DNA of 64,000 nt from NCBI GenBank assembly GCA_022113835.1, contig JAILWY010000019.1:5852001-5916000 (forward strand). The letters are read 5' to 3'. Numbering within the stretch: position 1 is the first letter of the stretch; every line of letters starts with the position of its first letter. The translations under genes were made by a program, and so were the position numbers. Below the pieces are notes generated by a model. That model did no database searches and was not told the origin of the DNA. It saw only the letters and a list, made by a program, of their open reading frames with translations. Source of the stretch: Atopsyche davidsoni (taxonomy: Eukaryota > Arthropoda > Insecta > Trichoptera > Hydrobiosidae). Below, piece after piece: positions 1-12,940 of this stretch.

Positions 1-107
1 CCCACGTACTTCATGCGGGAGATGCCGGTTCCATATGGCTGCACGGACCAGTGCGTCACGTGGAAGGAGGCATTCACCACAGAAACCTCATTCTCCTTCG
101 TCGTGTG
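1..107 (-). CDS. RyR: Ryanodine receptor, coding exon 7 (cut by window edge)
   Basis: Encodes residues 176-210 plus two bases: [20 protein letters not shown] and then [15 protein letters not shown]. It continues directly from ...ATERYL of exon 6. Insect RyRs share this [20 protein letters not shown] stretch, where vertebrate forms have DASFMQTLWNM. Acceptor is gtgacttcag at 108-113. The exon is open to the window edge, so the true 3' end and the remaining roughly 4,900 residues (MIR, RIH, SPRY, channel) lie outside. Confidence 0.96.
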
Positions 108-906
108 CTGAAGTCACAAAATAAATTATATCGATTTTTGTTATATTCCAGAAAAAAAATCTGATATTTCAAGGGCTTCTGATGGGGTGTTACGTGTAGA
201 CCTAAAGCGCTCACACATAAATATAATAGTAACTTACTCCATCCCACAAAAAAGGCGTTCCACAGACAGATATTATTATAATAGGTCTATAACTTAAAAA
301 CCGGAATTTGACACTTTTGTATGCGCTTTAGAAAATCATACATAAGCTGTCGAAATCAGTCAACAATGTTTGATTTGCTTGTTCGCATCATATTTTTTTA
401 CATCATGAAAAATTTTGAAATATCAAAAACAGCAGTTGCGGGAGTCACTTTTATGCTAAGAAAACTGCAGCCGAAAGTCATCGTTTGCTCGTGGGATTGT
501 ATGGCAAATACGTTCTTGCGAAAACACAGTGTTTTGAGAGGTCTCAACGCTTTAGACATCAAATGCTGCCCATCTGGACTGCTGGAATGCTGTCCAGACT
601 TGGAACCTTCTGACTACTTTTTGTTCGGTCGATGCAGAATGGACTTGCCGGAATATGCTTCACTTCAGTCCAAGGCATCAAAAATTGGCTCGATTCGTTC
701 TTTGGGTCATAACATGACCGGTTTTTTTGGGATGGCATCCACAATTGTCAAACTTCGATGGACAATACTTTGAATAACAGAATTGTACAAGATTTTCTTA
801 AATATACGCTCAAATTTCCTAAAGGAATAGACCCAATATATAAAAAACGATGTTATCTTATAATATACCGCAAACGTATGGAAAAAAATATATATATAAT
901 AATTAC
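108..906 (-). other. RyR intron 6
   Basis: GT-AG intron of 799 bases between exons 6 and 7. More than half is occupied by a mariner transposase relic in the opposite orientation (about 420-830). The rest is plain AT-rich sequence in which nothing else was recognised. Confidence 0.9.
420..830 (+). pseudogene. mariner transposase C-terminal relic
   Basis: A decayed 3' part of a mariner (DD34D) transposase. The translation contains CCPDLEPSDYFLFGR, the counterpart of YSPDLAPSDYHLF with the third catalytic Asp. The nucleotide tail cgatggacaatactttgaat is shared with the copy at 56222-56848. Frames shift after the catalytic motif: LPEYASLQSKASKIG is a neighbouring-frame version of the usual FTSEQGIKNW stretch. 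The 5' half is missing or unrecognisable and no terminal repeat was found. It lies in RyR intron 6, antisense to the gene. Confidence 0.8.
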
Positions 907-976
907 CAGGTATCTTTCAGTAGCCACAGATACAAGAATGAGGTCGTCTCCTACTCTCACTTTCTCACCCTCAGAT
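907..976 (-). CDS. RyR: Ryanodine receptor, coding exon 6
   Basis: Seventy bases that complete R152 and encode residues 153-175, [20 protein letters not shown] followed by RYL. This is the start of the MIR-type beta-trefoil region; [10 protein letters not shown](L/I)ILVSV is conserved in animal RyRs. The acceptor tttttgtattccag has a good pyrimidine tract and the donor is CTG|GTAATT. Phase is 2 in and 0 out. Confidence 0.96.
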
Positions 977-1788
977 CTGGAATACAAAAATAATCAAAAA
1001 CGTGTTTCTTATATATTACACACAAGAAAACAGTGATGTGTACATCGCGATAGGCGGTGAATTTAAATTAACGTCGAGGGTAGATTTATAATAAAATTTC
1101 TAAAATATGATTAATCCATATTTGTGTAGCAGAGTCTGTTATCTTAACTTATTTAACTAAAGACTTATACCCGTCAGTTTTTATTTTCAGTACAATATTT
1201 ATAAAAATACCTTAAATTAGAAGTAGTCCAAATATTACAAAAGAATAAAACTGGTTTTTTATTTGGCTTTCGAGAACATGGCTTCATAGTTTTTTTAACT
1301 AGTCAGATTTAAGTAAAGTAGCACAAAACTATGAATTTAAAATTTGTATATAAATTGTGTAATAAATTATAAAAAATATAACTTTAAAACAAACATATAT
1401 CGTTTTCAATGTCATAACCCTTATAAAGTAAGTGAAATGAAAACTTGTGTTTAATAATGAATACTTTAGAAGACAACGCAATGGGTTTCTTTCTGTTATA
1501 CTATATACATTTTATAACAAAAATTTAAAAAACTGTAAACTTTAAAAATTACTGATAGCTATTTGTGTTTTGTCTTCGCAATAACAACTTAATTTATGTT
1601 AAAAGTATGAGCAGTAAATGCAACTTTATTAATCTGCATTTCAGTGTAGGTTACGATTTATTGTTCCATCACAAAAGTCAGTTTATGATGAAAGCATAAA
1701 AATTATATAGTAACTGAAATTGTTTCTGAAGGGGTTTCAAGGGAATCAATTGAAGGTTTGACTAATGAGTCGGTAGTTGGTTTCTGAC
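977..1788 (-). other. RyR intron 5
   Basis: GT-AG phase 2 intron of 812 bases. AT-rich throughout, with no recognisable repeat, RNA or coding remnant. Confidence 0.9.
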
Positions 1789-1907
1789 CTCTGTTTGCTG
1801 GCTGGGTGGACCGTCCACCAGCAGGCTTCTCCCTGAGAATGCTCCTGCAAACCCACGTCGAAGGCGAGCTTGTCGTTGGACGAGGAAGTGGACAGGCAAG
1901 CCAAGTA
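1789..1907 (-). CDS. RyR: Ryanodine receptor, coding exon 5
   Basis: Encodes residues 113-151 plus two bases of codon 152. It starts [19 protein letters not shown] and continues through [20 protein letters not shown]. The [15 protein letters not shown] motif is diagnostic of RyR. Acceptor is tttttag and donor is GAG|GTCAGA. The intron is phase 2, and the split codon AG+A gives R152 when joined to exon 6. Confidence 0.97.
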
Positions 1908-4685
1908 CTAAAAAATAAATAATACCATTAAAATTCCATAAAAACAATGAGCCATAACGTAACAAAACAGATAGACTAACTTAAAAAAATAAATACCCTA
2001 GAAGAATTGGAGGTGGCGTATTTGAAAAATTATATCCGTTGGTACGTATTCTGAAAAAAACACGTTTCTAGGTAGGAATAAAAACGCATTCAATGAGTCC
2101 GTTCCGGAGCTTAATAAAAATATTAAAATTGAATATGTTAATGGTCATTATATTCAATACATATTAGCGCTATAATAATTAAACGATGGTAGGATCTAAA
2201 AGGAATAAAATTCTTATACAGACGACAGAACAAACTTATCCATCCAATAATCGTATAAAGGTTTTAAATACAAATGGTATTTGGTGTTCTATTTTTCGTT
2301 TGATCATAAGCTTTGCCGTTTTTTTTTTTCGTAATAAAAATATACCGTCAATATTCCTGAACTATTTCCATTGTTCTAGATATCACAGTTGCAATAAAAA
2401 AAATAATAGTTTCATCTAAAATGTATCGGGGTTTGCCAATCTTCAAAATATGACTTGCCTCGATCTTTTTTTAGAAAATGAATCAGGAATGACCATGTTG
2501 AAAATTGCAACTGAGAATATTGCGTATATCTTTGTGTTTCGTATTTTTTTACTTTCTTAATACGTTTGAGTATGTTTAATTACATTTTTTAAATGTGTAA
2601 AAAATACAACGGTTTTTTGCTTGTTGTTTTTTTTTTCGCAACGGAATCAGACAACCGTAAAGCTGTTTGTTTCCGGCATCTTGATATAAAATTCCAGTGT
2701 TACAAATGTGGAATTTCCCAGGTGTTTCCGTGTTTTATTACCTCATGCATGCAATTTAAGAATTTTCTTTTAAAAGTGTTATTTTCTTGCACACTTATAT
2801 ATTTATCGTCCGAGAAACGAGCGCTGCCAGGCTGTTTTCAATAGTTAAAGGATATTGCATAATAACAGTTTAGCAATAAATAACCTTGGAACAAAAATTG
2901 TCTAACAATGTGGGTTTAAGTATAAGGGTTATCTTATAAAAGTAAATAACACTAATTTCAAAAAAAAAAAATTTCAAATATAGTATTTAAAAGTTATATC
3001 TTTAATATATTTCGTTAAGAAAACGCAGATAGCCATAGTTATATTTTTCAGTATGATTAAAGAATATTCTGGGAAAAATTATAAATTGTTTTTGACGCGA
3101 CTGGCCTATGAAATAATATTCGCACTATTGGTGAGCCGAAATAGGGTGACCACAAAATACAGTTGAACATTATTTATAATACAATACACTTTAATATCTT
3201 AATAAAAGAATCATAAAACACAAAAATATTTGTAAATTAGGTTTATTATTTATTTATTAACTGAATAAACTCTATAACCATATTAAAGCGGTTGTGCTGT
3301 GGCTGTCTCCGGAATTGACCGCAGAGACATCATTTTTAATATAAATATTAATAAATTGAAAAATTAATAACTTTTATATATATTTTTTTTGTGTGATTTG
3401 ACAAGAATAGTGCTAAGTTCTACAAATAAGCATAGGAAGATGCCAGCACAGTTGAACAAATACACTGGTCGGGTCGTCAACCCCGCTTGGACGATCTGCT
3501 CAGGAATGCCGAACAGGACTCGACCAGAAATGCCACCGTGCCAAAACAAAAGCGGACGAAACAAAAGCTAGTGTACCTCCATTAATAAAAAAAAAACAGT
3601 CTGAAAAGGATGCGATAACATTCAGGGATTGATGAATCTCTGGCAATTTTAGAGAAATTCTTTGTTTTAAATAAAATACGTTATTGTGTTTATTTATTAT
3701 TTCACGAGTGCATGCATGTGTGTAATTATACAGTTTTTATATTTTTCTGTGTACAATAAGCCATGATCGCGAGAATGTCGTGACTTTTTTCATAAGCTGG
3801 TACCGTTCTAATATAGTGATGAGCACAATCGAGTGATTTTTAATTTTTAATCAATCGATCGGAAAGGTGCTGATCTAACTATAAATTTACATTGCCAATA
3901 ACCAAAATATTAATATTTTTTATTAAATTTGTATATTCTAAAGGCAGAATATTTTTTTTAATGGATTTCGCAAGTACTAAAGGAGCCAATGATCCATATA
4001 CCGCCTGAAGACTTCTCCGAAATGCTTCTGAGCCCACTGTCGTCCTCTTAGAAGGCTGAGGGGCGTTACCACCCATTTTGGTAGCCTATGGTTTAAATAA
4101 ATAACCGGCCTTCGTCCTTTTAGGATATTCCTCCCCTTACAATATACAGGGTATCCAAAAAGAGTATCGGGTGAATGTGAATAGTGACCGTTATTGCGAT
4201 ATGCTGCGAATATTTTTGGGCCCAGAGTTGCAGGAGTTTCAAGGTTTCAACTCAAGAACGTGGTTCCAACAAGACCACTTGCTATACATCCAATCAATCA
4301 TCAAAGTAACATCAACTGGCCTCCCAGAAGCCCCGACCTTAGCCTTCTTAACTATTTCGTATGGGGATACCTTAAAAGTAGGGTACATGAGAATAATCCG
4401 TTGAACATATCGGAATTGAAACAAAACATCAGGTCAGAAATGGCAGCAATATCAGCGTGTTATCAGCAATCTTCGTTCCAGATTAGAAGAGTGCCAGCAG
4501 CGTAACGGTCACCATTTGGATAACATCATCCTTTCGAAATAATTTTCCTTTTTGTATGATAATAATCAACAATAACAAAAAATACTTGATTACTAGTAGT
4601 TTTTGTTTTACTGAACTAACAAATACCCGATACTCTGTTTGGACACCCTGTATAAAATAATAATAGATCAAGTTCAAGTACTCAC
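1908..4685 (-). other. RyR intron 4
   Basis: GT-AG intron of 2,778 bases. It holds a Tc1/mariner-superfamily deletion derivative at its 5' (gene-sense) end (4147-4650). Two patches of higher GC (3430-3570 and 4005-4130) have no recognised identity. Everything else is AT-rich. Confidence 0.9.
4147..4650 (+). mobile_element. Tc1/mariner-superfamily deletion derivative with intact TIRs
   Basis: A 504-bp element bounded by inverted repeats that agree at 24 of 26 positions. The left starts CAGGGTATCCAAAAAGAG; the right, read inward, starts CAGGGTGTCCAAACAGAG. It is flanked by TA on both sides (4145-4146, 4651-4652), the target duplication of this superfamily. Inside are two out-of-frame transposase pieces. 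VNSDRYCDMLRIFLGPEL...WFQQD contains the second catalytic Asp, and INWPPRSPDLSLLNYFVWG contains the third-residue region, followed by LKSRVHENNPLNISELKQ. The N-terminal DNA-binding part and first Asp are deleted. It sits 29 bp past the RyR exon 4 donor, antisense to the gene. Confidence 0.88.
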
Positions 4686-4763
4686 CATGTCACTGTTCTG
4701 ATGCCTGAGTAGGATGGCATTACCGTACAGGAGTGTTCTGTGACCAGAGCCTGTTCCTTTCCC
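4686..4763 (-). CDS. RyR: Ryanodine receptor, coding exon 4
   Basis: A 26-codon exon (residues 87-112) that reads GKGTGSGHRTLLYGNAILL and then RHQNSDM. GHRTLLYG(N/H)AILLRH is a conserved core motif of the RyR N-terminal domain. Acceptor is attatag and donor is ATG|GTGAGTA, a near-perfect consensus, both phase 0. The intron on the 3' side carries a transposon relic whose end lies 29 bp beyond the donor sequence (see 4147-4650). Confidence 0.96.
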
Positions 4764-7700
4764 CTATAATAAATCACATATATTAACTCAGATAAAAATG
4801 ACATATCAAGCAACAACCGATTATAATGTAACAATAACAGTTACTGTGATATCTGCAGTATTTTTCAAAAAGCGGTCCAAAGTAGCAACCTCAATTCAAA
4901 ATTAGGACATTTGTTTTAGATTATGTTTTTGTTCAACTTTACTCAAAATGTAAGTACATAAATAACTTATTTCTCAATAGAAAAAACAATAAGAATTATT
5001 GCTATTTTATTATCAAACATGAATTTAGGTAAAAAAAAAAAAAACAACCGGTAAAGTAACACTGATTTTACAACAGTAAAAGCTATTAAAAGATAATAAA
5101 AACTTGTTTTTTTTTATTAATACGTGTTAATGTCACTTACACCTAGCTCCAGAAATTTAATTTAAAATGTAAATTCATTCGAGTGGTTTGTTTCTGAAGA
5201 CGCTTGAATAACTTGCGATGCATAAATAACCGAAAAATTAAAATTTCCAAGGCGATAGGGCGAATTTGAACACGGGGTAAATTTGTTACAAATAAAAATG
5301 ATTAGTAAATATTATCATAGTACATAAATATCGATAGCTACAAATATAAAGGCGCATCTGCTTTAGTGAGATTTGTACATCTTATAATTTTTTTAAAAAC
5401 ACCATATTTTATTATTATTTATATATTTTTAACAACAGACATTCAAAACACATTATTTTAAAGTTGAAACTGCACACATTAAAATTATTGGCTAGATACA
5501 GTAAAATATCTATGGGGCCAATAAAATTAAAGTCATTTATTTGTGTATATTTAAAAGCGTGTAAAATAAAACGTCTTTTTATTTACAAGGAATCGAATTT
5601 GCTTTAATTAATAATGAAATTCTAAAAAAATCAAATATATATTAAAGATTTGCAGATTCAACTTTATAAGATGGAGGTGTCGTTGGTAAGTATTTTTAAA
5701 TGTTTTATAAAATATTTAATACAACCATGCCAAATTGTTAAATCTTGTAAGTAAAAAATTGGACAAAGGGGTTGAGGGTGAGGTTTAAAGTATAAATGTT
5801 TGACATAAATCTAAAAGGCTTGGCTTAATACATCAAGCCTTATATCATATTTGAAATTAAATAAGTATAATTGATTCTTTTGAAATTTTTAATTTATGCA
5901 ATTCTTGCATAATTCAAATGCTTACATAAATCATCATTGATAAGTCAATATATGGCTATATAATATTGTGTCTAATAATTAAAAATAAAAGTGTATTTAT
6001 TTTATAGAAAAAAAAACAGCTTTGAGTGTTAAAAAAATGTTAATGATTAAATGTGATAAAAAATTTTTTAAACTTATTTGGTAAATTATAAATTTGGTTT
6101 TTAAATATCTCTTACTAATTATCATTATGCGTACTAAAGAGACACTAAAAGTAAATTAGGTAATCAAATAAGGTCTAAGTTATTTTTTTTTTAGTTCATA
6201 AAATATCTAACAAGTCATGATAAACACTAAAATACTAATTTATTTTTCAAATTTTAAAAATATATATTTTGAGTTTCAGGAACGTGTGTCTGTCGAATAT
6301 TTAAGTATTTTTATTATGTAAAATGATGTTATGTAAGCGCGTTTGTAAAAAAATGCGAACAACGAATTTAAAAATAAATATAAGATGTGAAATAAAAGTT
6401 CATATATAAATTTGTTAAGGTTTAAAGCATTAATTCAAGAAAATTTTACAGTTTGTCTTGTTAATATTATTTGTTTTTGTTAGTTCAGTGATATTCGTAT
6501 AATTCGTTGTCCCTTTTTAAGAAATGATATTCTTTAGAATTGAATCTCTCGTATTATAAAATAAGATTTTTTAATTTGTCTTCATTGCTGTCGCAATTAT
6601 TTTTTGCTATTACATTGGTATATATTTATAATAACTCCAAATCCACAACATTGCTACGTAAACACGGTTTAATTTTTAACAAAATTTTGATTAACAAAAT
6701 TTACTGACCGTTATCGGACTTCTCATGTTTATTATTAAATACCATTTAAAATTTCTGTTTGAATTAGGTTTATAATTTTATCACTAAATGGCTTCCTTGA
6801 AGATACGTTGTTTATGTTTCTACGATAGTTTTATTCTTCACCTATTTTTTCAAAGTAAAACTTGCAGTGAAGACGTTTTAAATTCAAACTTACATCAGTT
6901 ACTTGATATTTCAAATGTAATAAAATTCAGATTTCATGAAATTCATACCATTTTTTGCATTCTCATAATATTTTAACATAACTTTTTATGTAACAAAGTT
7001 TTGTGTGTTTTCATGTTCTACGAAATCTTATATGCAAAACAAAAAAATGTTACATTTTTTCAGCATTACAAAGTTTAGTCTTTAAGATACTTTTCAGGTA
7101 TCCAATGATACTTCCCCGCAAATAACAGCCTTTTCTGTTATTCTTCTTCGTAAATATATTTACTTTGCTTTTATATATAATATAGTTTTAAAAGAATTAG
7201 AGATATATGTATAGATATATGTAAAGTGTAGAGGCTTTTTTTTTAGAGATTAATAGCATCATTTGTCAGTAACCAACGATAAAAATAAATAAAAACAACC
7301 TTGTATGTAAACAAAGTGCAATACTAATCTATTTCTTTTATGCAGACATCAGTATCTTTTGACCATTTGCCATATGCCAATTCTGATAATAAAAAAGCAT
7401 TTCCATGACAAATATATGATACTATGGTTATATTTTGAAATAACTAACGCTGTATAAAAATGCGGCAAATAAATGTTTCACAATCGATGCAACTATAAAT
7501 GAAGTGTCTTTTTTCTACAGTAAACTGAAATTCTCACTTGAAATGCATTCCTCTTAAGCCTCCTACCCTTTTACCATAAATGCAGCGCACTTCTGACTAC
7601 CTATGCTTTTATTCCGAAGAGCTTTCAACACTAATTCCTCGACAAGCAGGGGTGCTACGCAGTAAAAAATATTTTTATATAGTTTTTTTCCACGCTTATA

Positions 7701-10700
7701 AGTTTTCACCGCAGATTTATTTGAAATTCATTTGACAAATATTCTACAAAAACAAAAACTTGAACAAGAATTCTACTTGTTATATACATATTTAGTGACT
7801 CACAAACAGCTTCCAGTCTAGTTAGGATATATATAATATTTTTCAATGATTATTATGAAATATTTTTAATAAATTGGTAACAAGTTTATCGTCTATACAT
7901 AAGGCCTGCAATGTATAAAAACATTCGATGTAAACCATTACTTATTTCTTTTTGTTTTGTGCGTGTTTTGTATGTGCGGTTATAGTCAGTAAAAAAGCTT
8001 AAACAAAAACAAGAAGCTCGGGTTAAACGAACGGGTTCTTATATACTTACTAAGTTCTCTTCTCCCTGCAACATAAATGGGGAAACGGGTATAAATAATA
8101 TATTAATTAACACAATAGGACATTTACAGTACGAATGCATTTCTTGGTCATTTTTTTCGTATAATTTACTAAATTATCCACAGTTGTTTATTCGAAAGCT
8201 CTATATTGCAGTTCTGATTAATAACTTAAGATAAAGCGTAAATGTTTTACGTTGACTATAAAATCACTTATTTAAAGGACTGAACGTAGTTATTAATATA
8301 TATATATATATATATAACCCACGTCTTCTTTTTCAGGTGTTTCTAGTCAAAAGAGGTTGTTACCATCTCACATAACATATGTGTATATATTTTTTTTGGC
8401 TGTACTCCTGACTGCATGTAAGCTTTAATCTTCCAGTGTATAATATAATTAAAGATTTTTAATTAATACGTTTTTATTTATTAAAGATACAACAGTTATA
8501 ATTTAAAATCTTCAGTAAGCAAGTATAACTATGCATTCGAATAAAAAGTACGTTTTTATCGGAAAGTACTTCGGTTGGTTAAGAGTTTGCGTTAAAAACG
8601 GTTGTCTATCTGGGTTAATTACCTCTGGGGGTAGCAAAGTACTTCTTTCCTCCAGTTCCAATGCTTTTAACCCGCGAGCACTAATATCTCTCTCCAGGAT
8701 TGGTTTTTTTTTTTTTTAAATCAGCATTTAAACAGGCCACGGTCCACTTTTTAAAAGAAACTAACAATAAAAGCCAATCGTACAAAATATACACCTTGAA
8801 GTAGCATTTTAATTGTAAATTTGAATTCACGGAAACATTTTAATATAAATAAATTTATGTTAAAAAATTTTGGTCATTGAAAATATTATAGACGTTTACG
8901 AAATCATTATTATCAATACAAAAATGCACATTGCCATGTTTACTTTCAAAATAGAAATTTATATTTTATTTCTAAATTAATAAATGCTGTTTTTATATTG
9001 CATAAAATTCATGACAGCTATGTAGTTAAGAATAGACCAACTTTTATAAAATGACCCCTTTAGAAGCTGCATTCGTACTGCATTAGTGACATATAATAAG
9101 GATATTTTATTTACATACAACATTTAACTATTAAATAAATAAATATAAACTAACTAAAATGTTTAAAAAAATACTTGTAATAAATAAAAAGCGCCTAGTA
9201 CTAACTAAATACCTACCTAAAATGTTTTTAAATATGTTTTTAATATCACCCTAGACGTTTCAAAAGAAGTATAGGGACACTCTAAGATTCCTTCACTGTC
9301 AACCGTGACATATCCGTTATTTACAAGTCAAATCGGCTGAAAAATACATAATAACAAATCTAGTTATAGTTACATGTAATAAACACAATGAATCTACATA
9401 CATTGAATATAAAAAAAAATTAAGAAATTCGCTGAAAAAATTATATTCTCGAATATTAACAGAGATAAGCTGAAGTTATTTTAAAAGTTCTACGTGACTT
9501 TTACAAACAAAATAAGCATTAAATGAGTTCTTCTAAATTTTTATTGTATTGAGAATGTGGGTAATGATAAAAGTAAAACAAAAAGCGGTTAAATATATTG
9601 TGAATGTTGCAATAAAATTTACTTTTTATGATAATACAGTAAAAAGCATCGAAAAATTCGTAACTAAAATCACTTGACAAAATAAAATATATACAAATGT
9701 TTTTACGGATTAATTTTTAAAAAGTACGCAATAAATGCTGACTTTAATTTACATTTTGGAAACAACTCACCATCTTATATAGAAAATTATTTTAAATGAT
9801 TAATTTACGCAAGAATTTATTTTATTATTTGTATATTCCAAGGTGAATTTAATAAAAGATTATTTTTATTTATATTTTAAAAACCGCTCATCAGTTGTTT
9901 TTTTTTTATTTTTTTAATATAATTAACATCAAAAAGGATTAATATATAACAGTACGTAGGTCGCGAGTGCAAGGAATCTCAGTGAGTATTGTTACAGTTT
10001 TTACTCAATATGGATTTAGTTTCTAAACAAAGCGGACAATATTAACAAAAATCACACAACGGCACATTTTTTCACTTTACATAAATTCGCCTTATAGCCG
10101 TACCCAAATTGAATAATTTTGAATAACCTAAATGGAGAAATCAAAAATAATTAAGATCATACTACGACTACAATTATTTTCATAACCAGCGATAGCGCAC
10201 CTTTATTAAAACAAACAGGCTTTTGTGTAAGTATAATATCAATTATTTCAAAATAATTCAACGCTTTGAAATAATATATCTTACCAGCCTATAAAGCCAA
10301 AGTGTTTTGAATGGTTAGGATTTTCTGGCCCCATACATACTCACCAACCAAAACTAATTGAAACAACCAAGGCGAGCAACTAAAATAACGCTTAGCGCAT
10401 TCCAGCCCCGGAATTTTTCATACTTTCCAGTTATTTCCGGTTGTCTGAGCACCTCTCATAAAAATGCAGTGCATATTTTTCAGATCACCCTTTAATTAAA
10501 TTTAAAATAAATTACTGAAATATAGTAAAAAATTGTATTCTACGTCCTCATAAAATAGATCGATCATTTTTCATCGCCGGCAAAGTTTACTTTTTTTTTC
10601 AGTTGAAAATTTCAGAATTAGTATTTGATATACTATATGCTCTTAAATCACTATGTAATTTGTTTATTTTTAAATTTAAATATAATGTTACAGCGTCAGT

Positions 10701-11866
10701 TTAACAAATCTTGACTTAAGCATTTTCATCATGAAGAAACTGATTTTTGTAATAGAGGTTTAGTGTCAAGTAATATATAATGAATTGCTTTATTATTATT
10801 ATTATAATTCACGGTGGTTTAAGTCTGAGGTGTCGATTTTCTTATTTAGTTTTTAATGGTCACACAAGCTGGAGCGTTAGAACTAAAAAATAAAAATTAA
10901 CTAATAAATTAACAGAATTGCACAAATAGCAAAACATTATTATACATGATAGGATGCGTTTTTATTAAAAACAACTATCCTTATTGCATTTAAAAAAAAA
11001 ACAAAATATTTTATAAGCTGATTGTTTTTATGTTTTAATAATTATCTTATAATATCATTTGATATGAGAATATTTGACAAAACAAGAACACTTGAGTCGG
11101 CCATGTCAAAAATGCCGAGAAAAATCTCAAACATTCCTAAATTATATTATATTATACAATAGTAAAAAAATCGAATTTGTGTAGTTTTTGTGTTATTTTG
11201 GTTACATTGTCACGTGTTCAAAATGACCATTTTTTTTTAAATATCAACACACAAATGCAGCCAATTTTACAGAAAATAATGGGAAATTCTAGTATTTTGA
11301 TAAAAAAAATCTCAATTTTTTTTTGTAAGCTGACTGTGTGTATGGTAAAATATCTTTATTATAAACAGAATAGAGTGATATTTTGTCTAGTGTACTTCTA
11401 AAAAATTTTATGAGAGTACCTTTTGATCCACGAGAGACTTTTCGAAGTAGAAAAACTCCATATTTATAATAAAACACAACTCAAAGCTCATAGTATATTT
11501 TAAATTTTTATTATTGTAGTTTTATTGTATTAGTGTAGTTTTTAAGAAAGTCACTACACACCAAGTACAAAATTAAATAACTTAACAATTAATTCAAAAT
11601 ATATATTAGTTAGGTGAACATTCATTATATAATAACTTTATCATTTTCGGCGTTTTATTAACTATACTGGAGGCCTTTACTGTATAAAATGAGATTGTTA
11701 TTAACTTTGGGAGACAACGTAATGTTTAAAACGTGTTTTTTTTTAATATCAAGTGTTTTATACTTTAAAAAGTCTTTCGTAAATACAAGCCACATTCGTT
11801 CTGAAAATGTTTTATTACCATTTTCAGTGTTTCCGTTAAAATAGAGAGAGAATTTTTAATATTTAC
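4764..11866 (-). other. RyR intron 3
   Basis: GT-AG intron of about 7.1 kb. Almost uniformly AT-rich, with a short (TA)n run at 8296-8316. Slightly GC-richer patches at 7550-7670 and 10360-10460 have no recognised identity. No coding remnant, RNA gene or clear transposon was seen. Confidence 0.85.
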
Positions 11867-11920
11867 CGTTTCCGACCCAGCTGCCGTGACCAACTCTTGC
11901 AACGCACGGACTGACAGCGC
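11867..11920 (-). CDS. RyR: Ryanodine receptor, coding exon 3
   Basis: An 18-codon exon (residues 69-86) reading ALSVRALQELVTAAGSET. In the family this is the helix following the CVFVIEQ strand, in the form (A/S)LSVRALQE. It is flanked by acceptor ttcaaccag and donor ACG|GTAAAT, phase 0 on both sides. Skipping it would keep the frame but remove the helix. No alternative exon was seen near it. Confidence 0.95.
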
Positions 11921-12790
11921 CTGGTTGAAATGTTTAATCAATTAATTTATTCCAACATAATAAAGTTACCTGAACAATACAGGTGGAAATTATTCAATAA
12001 TGCATGTATCTGAAATATAAAAAATACATAAACATAAAAATATTTTAGAGAAATAGAATAAAACAGACTCGAACTTTGGACTCCTTTCAAAGCAGCAATT
12101 ATCCGTCTATTTCGCAACAAGTACAGGGTAACCAAAAATATAAAGTGTATTTTATAAATAAGTATATTATTTTTCATAATTTAAGCACTATCATGTACGA
12201 GGTAAGATAACCTTTTAAATGTGTAAAGTTAAATCTAAATTTTATAAAATTCATTTAAGCCATCTTACTGAACAAATCTCTATCCTGGGCTTTTTATTAA
12301 ATGTAGTATTTATTTATATACTATGATCAGTTTGATGGTATATAAATGAATTCATTTTCAAATTATTTACTATCGTTAGGAAAACTGTGTTTATTTTTCA
12401 ACTTCTTATACAGTCTACAGAACTTTAATACAGTCGGCCATTGAGTTAGATAGAGGTCTAATGCCTTCGGTGATTTTAGGGGTTTCCTAGTTTGCAACCC
12501 ACCGCTACCCGAGCATCCCCTGGGCCAAAATAACTTATATAATCCCACCACATTTGTTGGGGTTCACAACAGGCCAATCCAAATACCCAAAATATAACAA
12601 GTGAAAAGACTCTAACTCGCATTGTGCTGGCTCAAAGATTCGAGATGAATTGCTTCGCTGAGTGGTCCATGTCTCTGGAGAACTAGCTGTGATGTGCTTT
12701 TGATGACTAAAGAAGACAAACTAGTGATATGGTTATCTATTGACAGCTTGAAAATACTTGAAGAGCATGAGTAGATGTTATGATACAGAC
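11921..12790 (-). other. RyR intron 2
   Basis: GT-AG intron of 870 bases. It contains a GC-richer patch at 12450-12560 and a lone ACAGGGTAACCAAAAA sequence at about 12124, which resembles the end of a TIR transposon but has no partner. Nothing else was recognised. Confidence 0.85.
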
Positions 12791-12940
12791 CTGCTCAATG
12801 ACGAAGACGCACTGCGAAAGGTCGGGAGGCACATTCTTGTCGGCGATGTTCTCGAGAAAGCAGTGACGATTACCAAAGCCTTCTGCCGCCAAGCACACCC
12901 TCTCCCCAGTGGCCGTGCACGACAGGCACACCATGTCCTC
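12791..12940 (-). CDS. RyR: Ryanodine receptor, coding exon 2
   Basis: Encodes residues 19-68 (50 codons), starting [14 protein letters not shown] and including [25 protein letters not shown] and ending FVIEQ. This is the first beta-strand block of the N-terminal Ins145_P3_rec-like domain shared by RyR and IP3 receptors, part of the cytoplasmic gating ring. The AAEGFGNR and PPDL motifs also occur in vertebrate RyRs. Splice sites seen: acceptor atttgcag at 12941 and donor CAG|GTCTGT at 12790. The donor is weaker than average but GT. Both flanking introns are phase 0. Confidence 0.97.
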
